Origin: Burhinus oedicnemus
Lineage: Eukaryota; Chordata; Aves; Charadriiformes; Burhinidae
Assembly (NCBI GenBank): GCA_008921705.1
Contig: VFFE01007634.1
Coordinates: 1,331,085-1,395,084 of the forward strand
Direction of reading: 5' to 3'
Length of the DNA stretch: 64,000 nucleotides
Shown: piece by piece, positions 42,288 to 55,591 of the stretch
Numbering within the stretch: the first letter of the stretch is position 1
Layout of the letters: every line of letters begins with the position of its first letter
Notes under the pieces: model-generated
Database searches by the model: none
What the model was told of the DNA's origin: nothing
Seen by the model: only the letters and a program-made list of their open reading frames with translations
Program-made: the position numbers and the translations under genes

Positions 42288-43897
42288 AGTGGAGCACACA
42301 ACTTTCATTATCTGATCAACTTCTGCGTTGCACCAAGAACAGGGTGTTATCAAGTCAGAGACTGCTCAGCCAGCTCTTCCCAGCTACCGCTAAGTATTTT
42401 TCAACTGAACATGCTGAACAGTTGAATTGGGCCCTTTTTCCCAGCTTGTCATAAAATGTGACAACTGCTCTGGAGGTGTCTGACCCTAACTTTTGTATTT
42501 TGAAGGTTCTGCTGCTTCAGATTTCTCTTAGAAAAGGCAGCAACTTCTCTGGCTTGTGCCAATGAGACACAGATGCAACACCTCATGTTTAATTACATTT
42601 GGAGCTATTTTAGGAGATATTGCCAAAGACCCTGATGCTCCAGAAAGATGGCTGAAAATGGGAAGAGATATTCTGCATGTGTGTGTTTCAACAAAATATG
42701 TCAGGGTTTTCCATCACACAAAACAGAAATAGTAGTTTAAAGTGGGAGACGCTGTTCATACAAAGTCAGATGACCATTTTGGAGAAGGCTGACATATTTT
42801 GTAGACCTAAATCAGATCTATTTGTACAGCAAGAGAGTATTCAAACCAAATTTCTCCTCTGCCAGCATTTAAGAAAATTTACAATGACTTCATATTTCCC
42901 CTCTTCACAGTTCTAAATGGGGAAGCCTACAATTATCTTAAATACCTGTGCTATAGGGTAGCATTAATAATTAGGAATAGTAATATAAATCATATGTTTA
43001 AAGAGGGGGTTTTTCCAAACATTTCTTACAGCAAGAAACAAGCTTTCTCTAAAAAAATGTATGTAAATATATGTAAACTAGATTGTTGGGTGTGCCTAAA
43101 CTCCTCTCATCTTTGCCTCTTGAATGAAACAGTGAGTAAATGCATCAGACTACAATTTGCAGGAGAATCGAGGCCAACATTAGAGAATCAAGATGTTTCT
43201 GTGTATTCTGATTTTTTTCTAGTAGAAGGAAGACATTCAGAAGAAAGAAAAATGAGATTTTAGTCAATATGCTATTTTCTGTTAAATTTTCTGTTAAAAC
43301 TACTTTCAGCCATCTCTATACACAACTTTCATATAAATATGTAGTTACACTACAGCATAATAGCTCCCACCCTGCTCTTACTACTACTATTACTGCATTA
43401 GTTGGATAAAAACCATTTTTGGATTTGAATGGACTAGTCTGTAAACAGACTCAGAATAGAATCTGAATTGCAGATCAACATCCTGTAATAGTTTACATTT
43501 TTACAGAAGACTGCTGTAAATGAAGAGACAGCAGTCTAACATGTGACCAAATACTCAGACAATCTAATTATTTAAATGTACATCACATTTTTAAGACTAG
43601 TGACCAGAATGCAAATTGTCAGTTTTAACTATTGGCTTTGACTGATTTGTCTCTCTTTGCTGTCATGGAAACCTACATTAAATTAAAGGCAAAGAAAAAA
43701 TGGAACCTAATTAATGTCCCATGCATCTTCTGTAGAGTACCAGGCCGTTATTTGTAACATTGCGGCAGCACCTGCAACATGCTGTTCAAATGCATAGTTA
43801 AAGGATTTCTGCTCAAAAAAAAATCATATTCCTATAAAAATATAAATACATATAAAGAGAAATGTCAGAAGTACAAGACAGATAGAAAAGACTCTCT

Positions 43898-43927
43898 CCC
43901 TCCTCCCTTCTCCTCCCCGCCCCCCCC
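43898..43927 (-). other. G-quadruplex motif on gene-sense strand
   Basis: The pyrimidine tract here has C runs of 3, 3, 4 and 8 at 43898-43900, 43905-43907, 43915-43918 and 43920-43927, separated by 4, 7 and 1 bases. On the minus strand this meets the usual G3+N1-7 pattern. It is also a polypurine/polypyrimidine stretch. Confidence 0.7.
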
Positions 43928-44739
43928 GACATATTTTGAGGGCTAAATTTAAAGGAGAAAAGGTCATTTTGAACTGCTCTTTCATTTAGTCCCTGCAGCC
44001 TGGCAGTTTCTCCATGAGAGCAAGAACCAACCTGAGCTAGAAGCCACAGCCTGTCAGGTTGCCTTGAGAGGAGACATCAGGGTGTGGGTGCTGGTAGAGG
44101 GAGGAAGCATCAGGACGGTGGTAAGAGGATGTTAAAGAAATAGTTGAGAAAGAAGGTTCTCTCCCCATTAAACACCACTTTGTCAGCTGCCTCCTTCTTT
44201 CATTCATCTGTGTACTGTGATATCTCTGTACCTCCAGATATGACTCTTCCTCAAAGACTCAGTGTTTGAAGAGGTAGAAACCACCACATCTGATTTTTCT
44301 AGACTGGTCCTTAGAAGAAGGCTCCGCAGGTGCGATGGTACACATGATGTTTTTATGCACCTGCTGCAGCTTCAGGTTAAAAATTCTGTATTCGTGGAGA
44401 ATGTGGAAAAGGGTAGAGGACAGCACAGATGAAAGTCCTGTAAGCTTAGTTCTCCGAGTAAGTAAGACAGCAGATTAAAAGCAATACTTTTTCCCCCAGG
44501 TTAATGAATGGATAGTTACAGGATTTTGACTTTACCACTGATTCTAGACTGTGACAAAAACACCATGTCTCAGTGAAGGAGATGCTTGTTGGACACTACC
44601 ATTTAATTTCACTATAACCATACATCCCCCGCTTCTGGGAGTTATGAATGAATAAAACAAAGCATCTTCCCAAGATTAAACTGAATTGCTTCACACATGA
44701 CTGATTAAACGCAGGAAAAAAGTGTTTCAGCAGGGAGCT

Positions 44740-44945
44740 GTTGTGGTTTGAGCGTACCCATTTCTGCTGATGCACCAACCGAACTGTCTGGCCGCAGAAG
44801 TGACGGGTCCCTGGTGCCAGCTGCCCTGTGCTGTCAGCTGGGCTGGGAGCCTCGGCCGTGATTCCTGCCCTTTTCTGTGCACAGGGCTGGAAGACACTGT
44901 GCACGGTACTGCTCCGCAGCCCGACGGTGTTTGACAGCTCCATTA
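44740..44945. promoter_or_regulatory. CpG-dense patch, possible intronic promoter or enhancer
   Basis: About ten CpG dinucleotides lie within roughly 200 bases of moderate GC, in an intron where CpG is otherwise scarce. On the minus strand (gene sense) it overlaps the start of an open frame whose first ATG is at 44943. No TATA box or strong splice donor stands out. It could be an alternative STK32B promoter, an unmethylated enhancer or a recent insertion with undecayed CpG. Only the CpG cluster itself is seen; the regulatory role is inferred. Confidence 0.3.
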
Positions 44946-45227
44946 CTCTGAAGCTACTGACTTAGTAGTAGTGTTCAGTTTCCTATGTCCTGTAGCTTAA
45001 AACCAGGTCGTGCCTGCGAGGCTGCAGAAGGTGTTGTTCAGCCAGGGTTCCTTGCCTGAACAGAGGCTGGACAAAAATTTAAATGGTCCCGTTTTTCTTG
45101 TCATTGGGAAAGTGCACAGACAGCTCAGGAGAGCACAAGAGCCTTGGTGACATGCTAAGTTTTCAGTTGTCTCTTGAGTAAGAGAGATAAAAGCAAGCAA
45201 AAGTTACTTTCTAGAGTGTGAAATGAA

Positions 45228-45420
45228 ACTGTTCATTAGAACAGTTACAGAATAATGAATATAGGCTGTCATTAAAGCAGGCTATACTTGTCAAAGGTTG
45301 TGATAACACTAATTAAAGATGTTTTTTCATCTGAATTGGTGTATCAGCCATTGCCAATAATTATGCAGTTAATGTGCATGTGGCATCAGTTGTATTAAAT
45401 GCACAGCAAAAGAAGGAACC
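45228..45420. promoter_or_regulatory. Candidate conserved non-coding element, homeodomain-type sites
   Basis: The block has a high density of transcription-factor-like words with no simple-repeat character: TCF/LEF-like 'tcaaagg' at 45291, homeodomain 'taatta' near 45310, 'ccaataatta' near 45354 and 'gttaatgtgcatgtgg' near 45368. This texture is typical of vertebrate intronic enhancers, but conservation cannot be judged from one sequence. Confidence 0.3.
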
Positions 45421-45513
45421 ACAGGCAACTCAATATTTATTGATGGGGCATCCTGAAGCTGGTGAATCAAAACACTATTAAAATGGCCATAAGATACTCT
45501 TGAATTATTTACA

Positions 45514-45558
45514 GAAAGGGAAAAAAAAAAAAAAGAAAAAAAGAAAGAAAGAGAGAGA
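45514..45558. repeat. Purine tract: A14, then (GAAA)n and (GA)n
   Basis: An all-purine stretch of 45 bases moves from an A14 run through GAAA units to 'gagagaga'. Such polypurine tracts can mutate by slippage, and no other function is visible. Confidence 0.88.
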
Positions 45559-47068
45559 CATTAAAAATACTTAAGTTTATCCAGCCACAATTCAGGAAAT
45601 AAAATAAACCATTTTAAATGGTTCACCAGACATCAATGGCCTTCATACGACAAAATGGCCTGCCAGCCAGACGACCGCAGAGAAGAGTGGGACTGAGGAG
45701 GAATGGGAGAGGAAACCCAGGAGACTGCATAACTGCATCTGAACAAGCATGTCTCTTTGTGTCACAAGTGAGAGACAGACCGTGGTGAGCAGAAAAAGGC
45801 CTAACGTGATTGATTAGGAACAGATACAGAGGCAGTATGGAGTTGTTTAAGGGCTCAAAGGAAAATTAAATACAAGCTCACTGGCAGAGCGGTGCCAACA
45901 GAAAAGTTCAATCTCTTCTTCAGCATTGAACAGGGTTAAAGAGTCATAAAAGTAATATTTTTTCCCCTGTTACTCTGAGAGAATCATGTAGTGCTGTTCA
46001 GCTGTCCCAGGCTGCTGGGGTGGCTGTTGGTCACAGAGCTTCTCTGGCAAATTGCTTGTCTTAGAGCCTTTTACTTGGGATGTGGAGGAAGAGCTGTTCA
46101 TTTCTTGATAGCACACGTGCATGAGGCAGCCACCTCATAGCTAGTCCCAAAGACACGCTGCTCTCTGTGACTCTAGAGGTTCACAATGTCATTTTCAATG
46201 TTTCGCTCCTTTTTAAAAGCTTGCTTTATCAATCTTTCTATATCTTTATATCCTAATGACTAAAGCCAGTGTTTCAGTACAGCTAAAATGCTTGTTCCCA
46301 CTTGAACAAATGCTAGAAAACCCTGTGTTTCATCGTTATCATTCTGTAATTTAGTGATCCCAAATACAGATCAGAATCAGACTTTTGTCATTATTTCATA
46401 GGAGCCTTATTATACTCCAGATACCACAAGGCTTTTACACTGTAGGTAGCTTGTCTAAGCCCATACTTCACTACAAACTACTTAAATGCTGGCAGCTAGA
46501 CCATGGCTGAAAACAAATTGAAGATATTGCTATACCAGGCTTCCCAGATCTAGTAAAAATATGCAGGTGTTGACATATGAACCCCAGATCATCCAGTAAA
46601 GCTGTTTCAAGAAGTGAAAATTGTACTACCTGTGATTTATATAGGGCTGATTGTACTAACTGGAAAGAAGCGATGCTTACCCTTCTCTAAGGAATGAAGT
46701 ACTGTACTGTCAAAACTACAGATGTCACCGTTTACTAAGTGATGAACAATAATAATAAGGCTAATACTTGAGACCAGCATAACATATTTTATCACTCTCG
46801 GATGCTAATATCTTAACTTGTAAATTATATCTCTATATTTTTCTACTGCCTTATGAGGCTTAACTCCTAAAATACCTTTTAAATGTTTATCGCTTAGAAT
46901 ATGCTGTTCCATTTTTATCATATAATATGACCATTTCTCATTTAAAAAATCATTTTCTCTATGAAGGGAAACTTTGGTTTTTAATATTATCTTTAAATAA
47001 AGGATATTTTGCCCAAGGGAATGTTTGAAGTGTTCTAGTTCAAGGTGAACAAAATATTTTGTTTTGTC

Positions 47069-47080
47069 TTTTTTTTTTTT
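47069..47080. repeat. T12 homopolymer
   Basis: A 12-T run, which reads as poly-Lys codons in the minus-strand open frame covering 46805-47257 and adds to the doubt about that frame. Confidence 0.9.
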
Positions 47081-48140
47081 AAACGGTTGCTGAGTTTTCA
47101 GCTTCCACAGAGAGAACAGCATGCACAGAGGTCTATAGCTCATCTTTCCTCTTTGGAGAGACCTGAGAAACAAAACCTGACTTCCTTTTCTGCTTTCTTT
47201 ATTTTCAAATATCAGTAAAGGAAATTCAGACCATGAAGAATCTGACTTATGCACCAATATTGGTTACATTTTCTGATTAGGTTAGATTTTGTACCCACTG
47301 AAGGTGAAAAATGCCTTCTGCTTTCATCCCACAGTTCACATCCCTCACCAGGCTCATTATGACTTCTGTTTCCATTCTTACTTTCTCCCACCCTTCTCCC
47401 AACCTATCTGTTGGTAAGCCTGTGAAAGTCATGGTCAAGAAGAAGAGTTACTTCTGATAGTTCCGTTTTGCTTATTGATTTGCCATCAAGACTCAATCCC
47501 ACCACCGTGGCTTTTTGCAAGAAAGAATTTACCCTCTGCATCCTGGATAAATTGTAGTTTAGGTAGTTAGAGAGAATTTGACAGGCAGAAGTAATTTTTC
47601 TCCTGGCCACAACTGTTTTGCAGAGGAATGTAAATAGTCATCTTCTTCATAGCCCATGACCTTTTCTCACTCAGAACATAGTTTGTAGAAAGTACATCAT
47701 CAGTAGAAAAGGAACCTTAAATCCTCCTTTATGTGGCGTGCACTTATGAAACATGAGAGTTAGTCTCTTCTAATGAGAACTTTACACTGCAAAGCTGTCA
47801 TGAATGTAGAAACAAGATACCATTAATCATTTTCTGCAGTCTTAGTATCAGCTTCTCACTGCACTTTACAAGTACAATAAATATCACTTTAGTTCAATAA
47901 AATGGAAATAAGTGCACACTTACGCTGTAAAAATCTGTAGTCAACTTTTAAAATAATAAAAGCTTTGATAAATTTTAATGAACCAAGGCAAAGGGTCCCC
48001 TACGCAGGCAATATTAAAACAATAAAGTATTACAGAACTTCCTGCTTTGGTTCAATCCCATTTACCATTTTAAATCCACTCTATTTGATAGAATTCTTAC
48101 AAGCAAAATTTAAATTGCCTTACAGTCTAGATTTATATTA

Positions 48141-48159
48141 TTATTTATTTATTTATTTA
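48141..48159. repeat. (TTTA)n microsatellite
   Basis: Almost five perfect TTTA units. Confidence 0.9.
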
Positions 48160-49014
48160 CAAGTCTTATATCTATATAGTTAGACTTTTGCCTTCTATTC
48201 TGTCCTTTTGGACATTTGGCCAAAAAAGTCCCTTACTTCTAATATTTGGCAACATGAAAAATAGTCTTGGCATTCTAGCAGAAGTAAAAAGGAAAGATCT
48301 GACTTGAAGAGGTAATATATTACCTGAAGCACACAGCCATTACTTCAGTTATCACTATTTTGTTATTCTTTGCTTGGATTTTTTTGTTTTTAATATTGGT
48401 GCCCTGACTTTTACATCAACCTGTTATAAATAAAAAGGAATACACCTATGTGTTTTACCTCTGTTTTGAACTAAAGATATCATTGTTAAACCCTCAACTA
48501 TATTCTAAAGTAAACTGCAAGGAATAATTTCCAAGCCGTATTAGACCACCAAGAGTCTCCAAGAATAACTTCAAGGTTTTTGGAGTAGGTGTAGATTTGT
48601 AGGTCTGTTCAGTATCAAAGTTTTGCAGTGAATGTGTTAAGCACTTATTTTTATTCTGTAATGATCACCTACTTTGCATTCACTCTCTGGATGTCTATGG
48701 ATGATTTTACTAGTACAACCGAGATAGTTCTGCAGTCTGATGGCTGTCCCACAGTTGTAGAACTTTGCTGTCGCGGTGCTGAGCTGCATCTTACATAGTC
48801 TACCTTCAGCAGAGCTTTTAATACAGGCTAATTGCAGTCCCAGTTTCCATAGCATAGGTAAGAATTGCTCATGCCTGCGTGAAAACAGTAGATTTGCACG
48901 ATGAACTCATTACTCTGTCACTGATTATAAGAACCACTACAGGACCTTGGTTATCAGTTTAATTACACTCTCTAGTTATCATGTTTGGCATTCATAACCT
49001 TTAAAGCAGAGAAC

Positions 49015-49043
49015 GAAAAAAAAAAGAAAAATAAGGAAAAAAA
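49015..49043. repeat. A-rich tract
   Basis: Runs of 10, 4 and 7 A are interrupted by G and T. Confidence 0.8.
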
Positions 49044-51407
49044 GCACTGCTTGCCTAAATTAGCAATTAGGGGGTCTGAAGCAATATCTAAGGGCTTTTC
49101 TTCTTTCTTTCCCACCTCATTAGGTTGAGAGCACTGAAACCTTGCTCCCCTGCAAGCTCTCCTGAGAATACCCCTGCCACAGCACTGGAGCTCTGCTTCT
49201 GGTCAAAAAGGAGCAATACTCATCCTTGCCACAAACATGCAGAGAATTTTCTTAACTATCTACACCACAGACGTGAGACATGGTCAAGACTAACCCCAAG
49301 GTCATAACAGTCTGCTTTGGATAGCAGCTATCCCCCTGTGAAGGCAGAATGAGGCGATAATCGCAAATTCATAAGAGGGACTTGACAGAAATTGAATATT
49401 CTTAAAACAAAAGGGATTATTTTTCCCAGCAGTGTGATATTTATCAGCATTTATAATAAAATTCTTCTTGCAATAAAAGCTTTGTGTGAGAAAAGTTTAT
49501 TACGGGTCAGCAAATAAAGTCCCTGTCTCAGTAAGAATGATGCAGAAGACAGGCTCCTAAGAAAGGTCCCAGGATGCAACAAGACACACAAGAGATGAAA
49601 TATCTATTGCAGCTGTTTTTAATGCAAAAAAGATCAAAACTCAAATTATGTCAAAGATCAATTCCTGCTTTTATGAGGAACATATTAAAGTTAAGTCCAA
49701 AGATATGCATTTCAAGGTGACAGCAATTTCTCACAGGAAACAATTAGTTACCAGAACAAAATTCAATATAGGCAGACTCAAGACTGTTCCAGTACTGGCA
49801 ATTAGTATCTTAGGGTATTAAAATCAGCAAAAAATAAGTAACTCTTGGATTGTGCATCCATCAGTCAGCGAAGATGTTACAACTAACAGACATTTAGCAC
49901 AAGCATCCTGAGGTTACCAACTGGCAGTGTTGAGTCCAATGTAATTTCCACAGCCAGAAATAATATCCTGAATATTTACAACTTAAGACAAATCCTTCCT
50001 ATATTCTCTTCTTCAATTATCCTACCCTTCCTGCTGCCACATCACCTTTTCCTGCCCTTTTTCCTCTATCATTATCTCTTCTAAGGCTCTGGAGAACAGA
50101 AATTTTTTTCAGTCTCAGATATAGAACTTCTATATCTTTACCTATTCCAGATTTACATTAATGCAGTGGTGAATTGATCTAGCTATTTGAGGAAAGTACT
50201 CACCCTTTGCTTCCTCTATAGCAAAAAGGGTTCACCCATCTAAGCTCTGTGCGAGACACTACATATATCTTTCTCCCTTGATTTACAATCTCGTCTTGCC
50301 TGGAAAGGAGTTTTAGAGCCCATCAGATATCTAGAATGGCCCAGGATTACATGGCCTGGGGTTCATGACCTCAGCTAAATTCACAAAGGAAGTAAGAAAT
50401 GTATTTGTATCAATAAACATGTCAGTGGCTATTCTCCAGAACCAAAACCAAATGGCACAGAAAAGCTTGTACCTGGACTATTAAACTGTCAGCCTCAAAA
50501 AACAGGGTGATGGCATGCAAGCTGCCTATTGGGAGCAATCTGCCTTCACCTGGGGCTTCTCTGGGATAGTGCTTGTGCCCCAGCCCACAGCTAGGCTAGG
50601 AGTGGGTCAAAAAATATTTAGCAGCGTGGAAGATTGGGTTCAAGAGTCCAGGAAGAATACCCAGATTTAAATTACTAGCATAGATGTAGCCAAAGAGGGC
50701 AACATCACAGCCTTTCTTCGCATAAACCAGGCTTAAAGCAGCTGGGTATAACCAAAGGGAGCTAAGAGCATTGAGCACCTTCACAACTCTCCAGGAAAAC
50801 GGAATGTTTGTCAGGATCTGTTGCTTCATGACCTTTTGGGAATCTACAACATACTATTAAGATAGATACCATTACAGCCTGACTGTCCTTTTCAGCAGGA
50901 CTCCCTAGTGCTGAAGAAGCAGTCAGGCTTGTTGCAAACACCCAACCTATGTCCCAACAGGAAACACCGCAAGCCCCCTGCTCCCTTCCAAAAATATCAT
51001 GTAATTTTTCTGTTAAACCATTGACTTTGCTCACAGCCTTTAGTATGGAGTTTCATGAAGCTCAGAAAGCTGGTCATATTAGATATCAGAAGATAAATTT
51101 TCTATCTCCTATAAAATATTTTCACTCCATAATAGGTCTACTATATCAAGGCAAGTTACAAAACACTGCAACCACTAAGCAAACTCACCTAAGCCCAACC
51201 TGAACCACCTCCTCTTGTTGCTTGGGGTCTCTGGTTATTTTCAGCTCCACCCAGCAGTAAAACACTTGGCTGGGTGTTCTTCCATCCCTGAGTTTGTTTC
51301 TGATGCCAATCTGAGGAGCAGAGCTGTGCTATGTGGCAGTCCAAGATCATGTTTCTCCCAGCCTATTCTAGAAAGAGCACCTTCACAGCTAAGTGATAAT
51401 TTCCAGT

Positions 51408-51424
51408 TGTGTGTGTGTGTGTGT
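51408..51424. repeat. (GT)8 microsatellite
   Basis: Seventeen bases of perfect TG alternation, likely length-polymorphic. Confidence 0.92.
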
Positions 51425-54400
51425 ACATTAAACAACCCATCCAAAACTTGAGACTGAACAAATAATTTCTGGTCTCCAGCATTCTTTTTTCTCTTTTTCA
51501 CCTCCCCTTTCTTTTGAAGACAGATTAGGATATTAGCTGAATTCAGAAATGCATGAACATTTTTGCTACAATGTATGTTCTTCACTTGTTCCAGTTTTCA
51601 CTGGATTTGAAACTTGGTCTTACTATAGTTGGTAGCAGTAATGTATTTTTGTAGATCTGCCTTATGAAATACATACAGCTTCCATATACTGATGACTAGA
51701 AAGAAAAATACATCAAAATATAGAGCCACTCTGAGAATGCAGCTAACACTTCTTTATGGGTTGTTAAACATATCAAACATATTGTTCTGTCTATACTAGG
51801 AAAATGACCTATAAGCTGACAAAAGTAAATCTTCATCCTTCTCCCTCTGCTGCCTTTGAAATTGTTCCGACAATCTAAAAAGGATATAACAGCTTTAAGC
51901 AAGGCTATTGAAAATAAGATGACTTCAATGTTACAAAAGTTTTGAGGAACAGTCCAAATTATTTTTTCAGATTTTTCTGTTCCACATCAGCACAGAAACC
52001 ATTTTGATACATGACCTTTTGCAAAAAAAACTTCTGTCTTTTGTGGTAAGCCGTATTATTATCAGAGCAGCCAGTGGATCTACTCATGTTTGAAGAAAAG
52101 TCATGTAATGACAAGTCTAGTCACAGTGGTACATAGGGAGTAACCTGGCTCTTGGCTCAGTCCTAATGCATGTTGTGAGAAAGATATTTAAAATATGGAT
52201 CCTTTCAGGAACGCTGCTCATCTTACCCAGGGGACACCCAGATATTTGGAGAAGGATAAACATGGATAAAGTGCTGGATCTTAGAGGGGCATGTTGTAGT
52301 CTCAAGGTGGGACCGTGTTAGGAGCTGACATTTCTACAGCTCATTCGTCTATGGTTGAAATACACATGACATACAAAAGGTCTGATAAAAACAGGACTGC
52401 TTTTCATTTTAAGAAGGAATCTCTATTATCAGAAATGCCTCTAACAGTGATAAAACTGGCTACAAGGCTCACATATCTTGAAGTATTTATTCAATTTCAT
52501 TTCTAAAATGAAGGTTATAAATCAGCTCCAAGACCTTCCTGAAAAATGCTGGTATCCTCCAAGCTATTATGAGCATTTACAGAAGAATGATTCTTTTCTG
52601 TGTCAGATGTTATGAAAGACAGTTCATACTTCAAATAATATGATTTATAAGTTGAGATTGTGAAGTTAAATTTAATAAAGCTCAGAGAAGATGCATGAAC
52701 CTCAAAAAGCTTTTTAATATAGATCTTTTGGAGTTGAGATGCTACCCTTGTCTTATATTAGCTGTTCTGTATTCTTGTGTATGCTTGGGTTACTGATGGG
52801 TGCCAGCAGAATTACCCATTACAGAAGGTTTACCTTCTTTCCACTTCTCTTTATCTCCATGAGAATTTAACTGATGACAGATTGCTTACGCATATGTCAT
52901 TACTTCTTTGTGCAGTTATCATGCATAACTAAAGGGCTTTGCAGTCTTCATGTTTGTTTCTTGAGTTGCCAACTTTTCTTTTTCATGATGTAATTCCTCA
53001 AAGAAAGACTAATGGCTTTGGTTAGTATTCCCTTTGGTTCAAGGAGTTGTTGGGAGATTTGCCACTGTATTAATTTTATTTTGAAGGTCCAGATGATTAA
53101 CTTTTAAAAATCAGTTGTTCTGGTCGGGGACAGTCCCACAAACTCATGAAAAGGTTGTTATGAGCAGAATTTCCACCAAATATGCTTTTCAACATGGATT
53201 TGGGATTTGACATTTTGAATTAGAAAGAAGATTTCATTTTAATTCATCCAAAAGCAAAAAAATAAATTTTGATGACACTGAAGTTCATCTTACAGAAAAT
53301 GATATTTTGAAAAAAAAATGCAAGTATTTTGATAATAAAATTCCCTAATTTTTTCATCATGTATATCCCTTCCAGACAAAAAGACAGTAGATCAGATCTA
53401 GGCTACGTACCTAAGCTTAAGTCTTGCTTCCTATAACTGGGGATTAGGGGAGGAAGGAATCAAGGGGAAGGGACAATGCAACCAAAATAAGTACCTAATT
53501 TCCCTTTCTAATCAATGGAGAAATGTAGATTTTTCTGAAGACTTTTGGAGTGTCATCCAGACTGGTCCTGCCAGCTAATTACTTTTCACTGAGATTGCAA
53601 GGGGCAAATAAGATAGATACATTTATAAAAGCAAATCTTTTGCCACTATCATCACGTTTTCTGTAGTAAACACGTAGTCAGCTCATCTGGACAGCAGCAG
53701 ACATGAGCTCTAGGCTGCCTTAAGCATGGGCAGACAGATCCCCAATTCTTCACAGACTACATGACTGTTTAACCACAAGCCCGCAAAGTGTTCCGTGCAA
53801 ACATACTTTGCTACAGTTCCTAATCCAAAGTCTGTTTTCAGTTTTTGTCCCCTGACAATCTAATGTAAAATGCACACACACCACAATTAAACCATTTTGG
53901 AAAAGCTCAGCACCACTATTCGTCTTAGTCTGGGTCCTGCCTATAACTGAATTTCTGACTTTCTCTAGGAGCATTAGTGGGTTTTTAGTTAACAGAGTGT
54001 CAGTCACTGTCTACTGATGTAGGGGCTGCAGCAGAGCTCTAGATGGCAGATCGGTACTTACCTTCTCAGAATAATTACTTCTGAATATCCTTGGGAAATC
54101 AAAGTTGGATACCCTGGCTAAGTAAGGAGATGCCAATTACATTTAGTAGGCTGATGGGTTTTCTGAGTTTTAGTCACCAAAATCTTACCTTAGGCAGGAT
54201 TTCTGAAAACTGATATGCACCCTTAGAGGGTGTGATAGAGCCTAGAAAGACAGACTAGGCCAAAACAGCCCAGTCAAAATTTACATGAGCTGCAGCTGTG
54301 TTATTGCCCATACACCATGACATAACTATTCCTCGTTAAATTAATATTCCATTTTGTGAAACAAGATAGAGTTAGTAGCTCCTGTTACAGCCCATTTGTA

Positions 54401-54549
54401 CATTTACAATGCAATCAAAAAAATTAACAGAAAAAATCTAACTCAGAAAAATGAAACACAAATCTAGCTGCCATTACTATAGAAGAAAAGCAGCTTCAAA
54501 TGTTTCCTTCCATTAGTACGCCAAGAATTGACTCATAAGAGGAAATCTC

Positions 54550-54950
54550 ATGGATTCCTGCTAATCATCTAATGTAAGTTATAGCTATAATGTAAATGTA
54601 TTTGATGCAAATTATTATTGCATCTAAAATACAAGTAAAAATACATTAAACAGGCTGCTAATTCACCAAAAATCAATGAAAACGCTGTTATTTTAAGAGA
54701 TTATTGCTGGGAACACATAAAATATGTTTAAGGAATATTCCATTTGTACTTGCAGTGTTCCTTTTTTTCATCGTAGTAAATAAACAAATGAAAACTAGTT
54801 TCAATTATTAAATAAATAAAATATAATTAATATGCTTAAGAGCTTTATATGGCTTAGTGTTAATAGAACAGATGTGACCATTATTCATGAGTCACTTGTA
54901 ATTTTTGTGTTTTGCCCTTCTTGCAGTTCAATAACAGAAGTCATTATTTG
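54550..54950. promoter_or_regulatory. Candidate conserved non-coding element with inverted POU-octamer sites
   Basis: A strongly AT-rich block contains a perfect octamer ATGCAAAT at 54605-54612, and the arms 'gatgcaa' (54604-54610) and 'ttgcatc' (54618-54624) form an exact inverted repeat with a 7-base spacer. Further homeodomain-type words such as 'ctaatcatctaat' (near 54562) and 'aattaat' (near 54826) follow. It could equally be chance in AT-rich DNA. Confidence 0.3.
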
Positions 54951-55591
54951 AAGACAATGCGTAGAACATCTTGAAACTCAGGCAAAAGTTGAGGTAGAGC
55001 ATTCAGAGGTCTGGAACATGCTACTGCAGTCTGCAAGTGTAGACACCCCAGAAATACATCAGAAGCTATCTTAAATTCGTTTAGGATTGTGCAAGGCTAA
55101 TTATAGAAACATATGATGGGCCTGGTACAAAGAATGCGTTATTTGCTGTAGGATAGATTAATTTTGAGGAGGCTTGACGTCAAGCCTTTCCTTTGCTGTG
55201 CTAGCCCAGGGTGAAATACAGGTTCTCCAGTAGTTCAGTATCTCACTCTGGTTTCAGGGCTTTGAATCACTAGGCACTTGAATGTGCAACGTTTGAGGTG
55301 AATGCTTCAAGTGAAAATACTAAGTGTCAATGAAATTATTTTTGGAAAATTTTCTACAGTCCCAATTGTGTATGTCCAAGTCTCTGAATCTCAGCAGAAT
55401 CTCATATCTAGGGTTTGACTACACAGTTGCCCACCTTTAACAGGAGGGATGGAGGTCCCTAGAGCAGGATCTCCTACTCTGATTTAGCCACTCCAGTTAT
55501 CATAGCAGATGAAACATGCTGGGGAGCATTTCCAAGTACTCAGGCCAGCTGGCAGGGAGCAGCTTGTGCCTCTGCTAGGAAGTCCTTGCTG

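Noticed and set aside
46805..47257. Longest minus-strand open frame, 150 codons
   Set aside because: It contains a lysine run from a T12 homopolymer, has no recognisable domain and no splice or promoter context. A frame this long is expected by chance in 64 kb of AT-rich intron.
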